Assembly (NCBI GenBank): GCA_017861095.1
Contig: JAGFXI010000422.1
Span: 1-5,199 of the forward strand
Direction: 5' to 3'
DNA: 5,199 nucleotides
Source of the DNA: Deltaproteobacteria bacterium
Lineage (GTDB): Bacteria > Desulfobacterota > Syntrophobacteria > BM002
Made by a program: the position numbers and the translations under genes. Under the pieces are notes generated by a model. The model was given only the letters and a program-made list of their open reading frames with translations. It was not told the origin of the DNA and made no database searches. This document shows positions 5,070-5,199 of the stretch, piece by piece. How positions within the stretch are numbered: position 1 is the first letter of the stretch; the number at the start of each line of letters is the position of its first letter.

Positions 5070-5199
5070 GGGCAACGTCCTCGGCTCCTCATCTCCATCG
5101 GGAGATCCGCCGGCAATCCGCGCGGAAACTTGGGCACGTCCATAACATATTAACATTCTAGGAGAGCTTGCTCAGCGTTCGATCCCGCCACTATCGACC
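5070..5199 (-). promoter_or_regulatory. Upstream region of the deacetylase gene with an A/T-rich promoter candidate
   Basis: These 130 nt hold no gene I can support. The A/T-rich patch at 5141-5160 contains TAATAT on the minus strand (5152-5147), four of six matches to a -10 element. CTGAGC (5175-5170), 17 nt upstream, matches only three of six bases of a -35 element. A small palindrome, GAGC-AA-GCTC, occurs at 5165-5174. The promoter call is weak and rests on base composition and position. Confidence 0.25.
5078..5082 (-). promoter_or_regulatory. Ribosome binding site that decides the deacetylase start
   Basis: The minus strand reads GAGGA with 8 nt to the ATG at 5069. The upstream in-frame ATG at 5156 is preceded by CTCTCCTAGA, which has no Shine-Dalgarno match. 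The conserved beta strand TKIALVVNEGH begins six codons after the 5069 start, as usual in the family. Confidence 0.6.

Noticed and set aside
4173..5153. A 326-codon open frame on the + strand
   Set aside because: It is antisense to the deacetylase gene, which has every catalytic motif. The + strand translation is rich in G, P, V and E, with no family resemblance.
5070..5156. An N-terminal extension of the deacetylase from the ATG at 5156
   Set aside because: There is no Shine-Dalgarno site before that ATG, the 29 extra residues are unlike the family, and the internal ATG at 5069 has GAGGA at 8-nt spacing.
1..5199. Mobile element, CRISPR array or defence system
   Set aside because: No spaced direct repeats, transposase or integrase motifs, terminal inverted repeats or Cas-like or toxin-antitoxin genes are visible. 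All three loci belong to familiar metabolic families.

Overview
The window reads as bacterial chromosome of roughly 60% G+C. It carries three protein-coding loci, all on the minus strand, so transcription runs from high to low coordinates. The gene content (a Glu/Leu/Phe/Val dehydrogenase, a large PEP/pyruvate-binding protein and a histone-deacetylase-fold amidohydrolase), with Shine-Dalgarno sites and short intergenic spacers, would suit an uncultured NC10-, Rokubacteria-, Nitrospirota- or Desulfobacterota-like lineage. That placement is a guess from style and family resemblance, with no phylogenetic marker behind it.

Layout in order of transcription. (1) 5069-4038: a complete class II HDAC / acetylpolyamine amidohydrolase-type deacetylase with all zinc and catalytic residues. 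(2) 4037-3601: a 437-nt gap with no convincing gene but many short perfect hairpins, ending in a plausible sigma70-type promoter and a strong ribosome binding site for the next gene. (3) 3600-2495: glutamate dehydrogenase, intact through the catalytic and Rossmann domains but missing about 45 residues near the C-terminus. The reading frame stops at 2587, and the last 30 residues of the family continue in another frame down to a stop at 2495. (4) 2407-2374: a 13-bp perfect hairpin that looks like the terminator of the dehydrogenase unit. (5) 2195 to the left edge: a 731-codon open reading frame for a PEP/pyruvate-binding (PPDK N-terminal ATP-grasp) protein, truncated by the window edge.

The genes are co-oriented, but gaps, promoters and the terminator suggest three separate transcription units. 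Functionally all three sit at the nitrogen/carbon junction: deacetylation of an amine or protein substrate, glutamate/2-oxoglutarate interconversion, and an ATP/pyruvate/PEP-type phosphotransfer module. Any direct pathway link between them is inference.

The most notable observation is the disrupted dehydrogenase, whose junction looks like a deletion at a short shared motif or an assembly collapse. I do not see a CRISPR array, insertion sequence, tRNA, rRNA or defence system, and no clear evidence of an undescribed multi-gene system.
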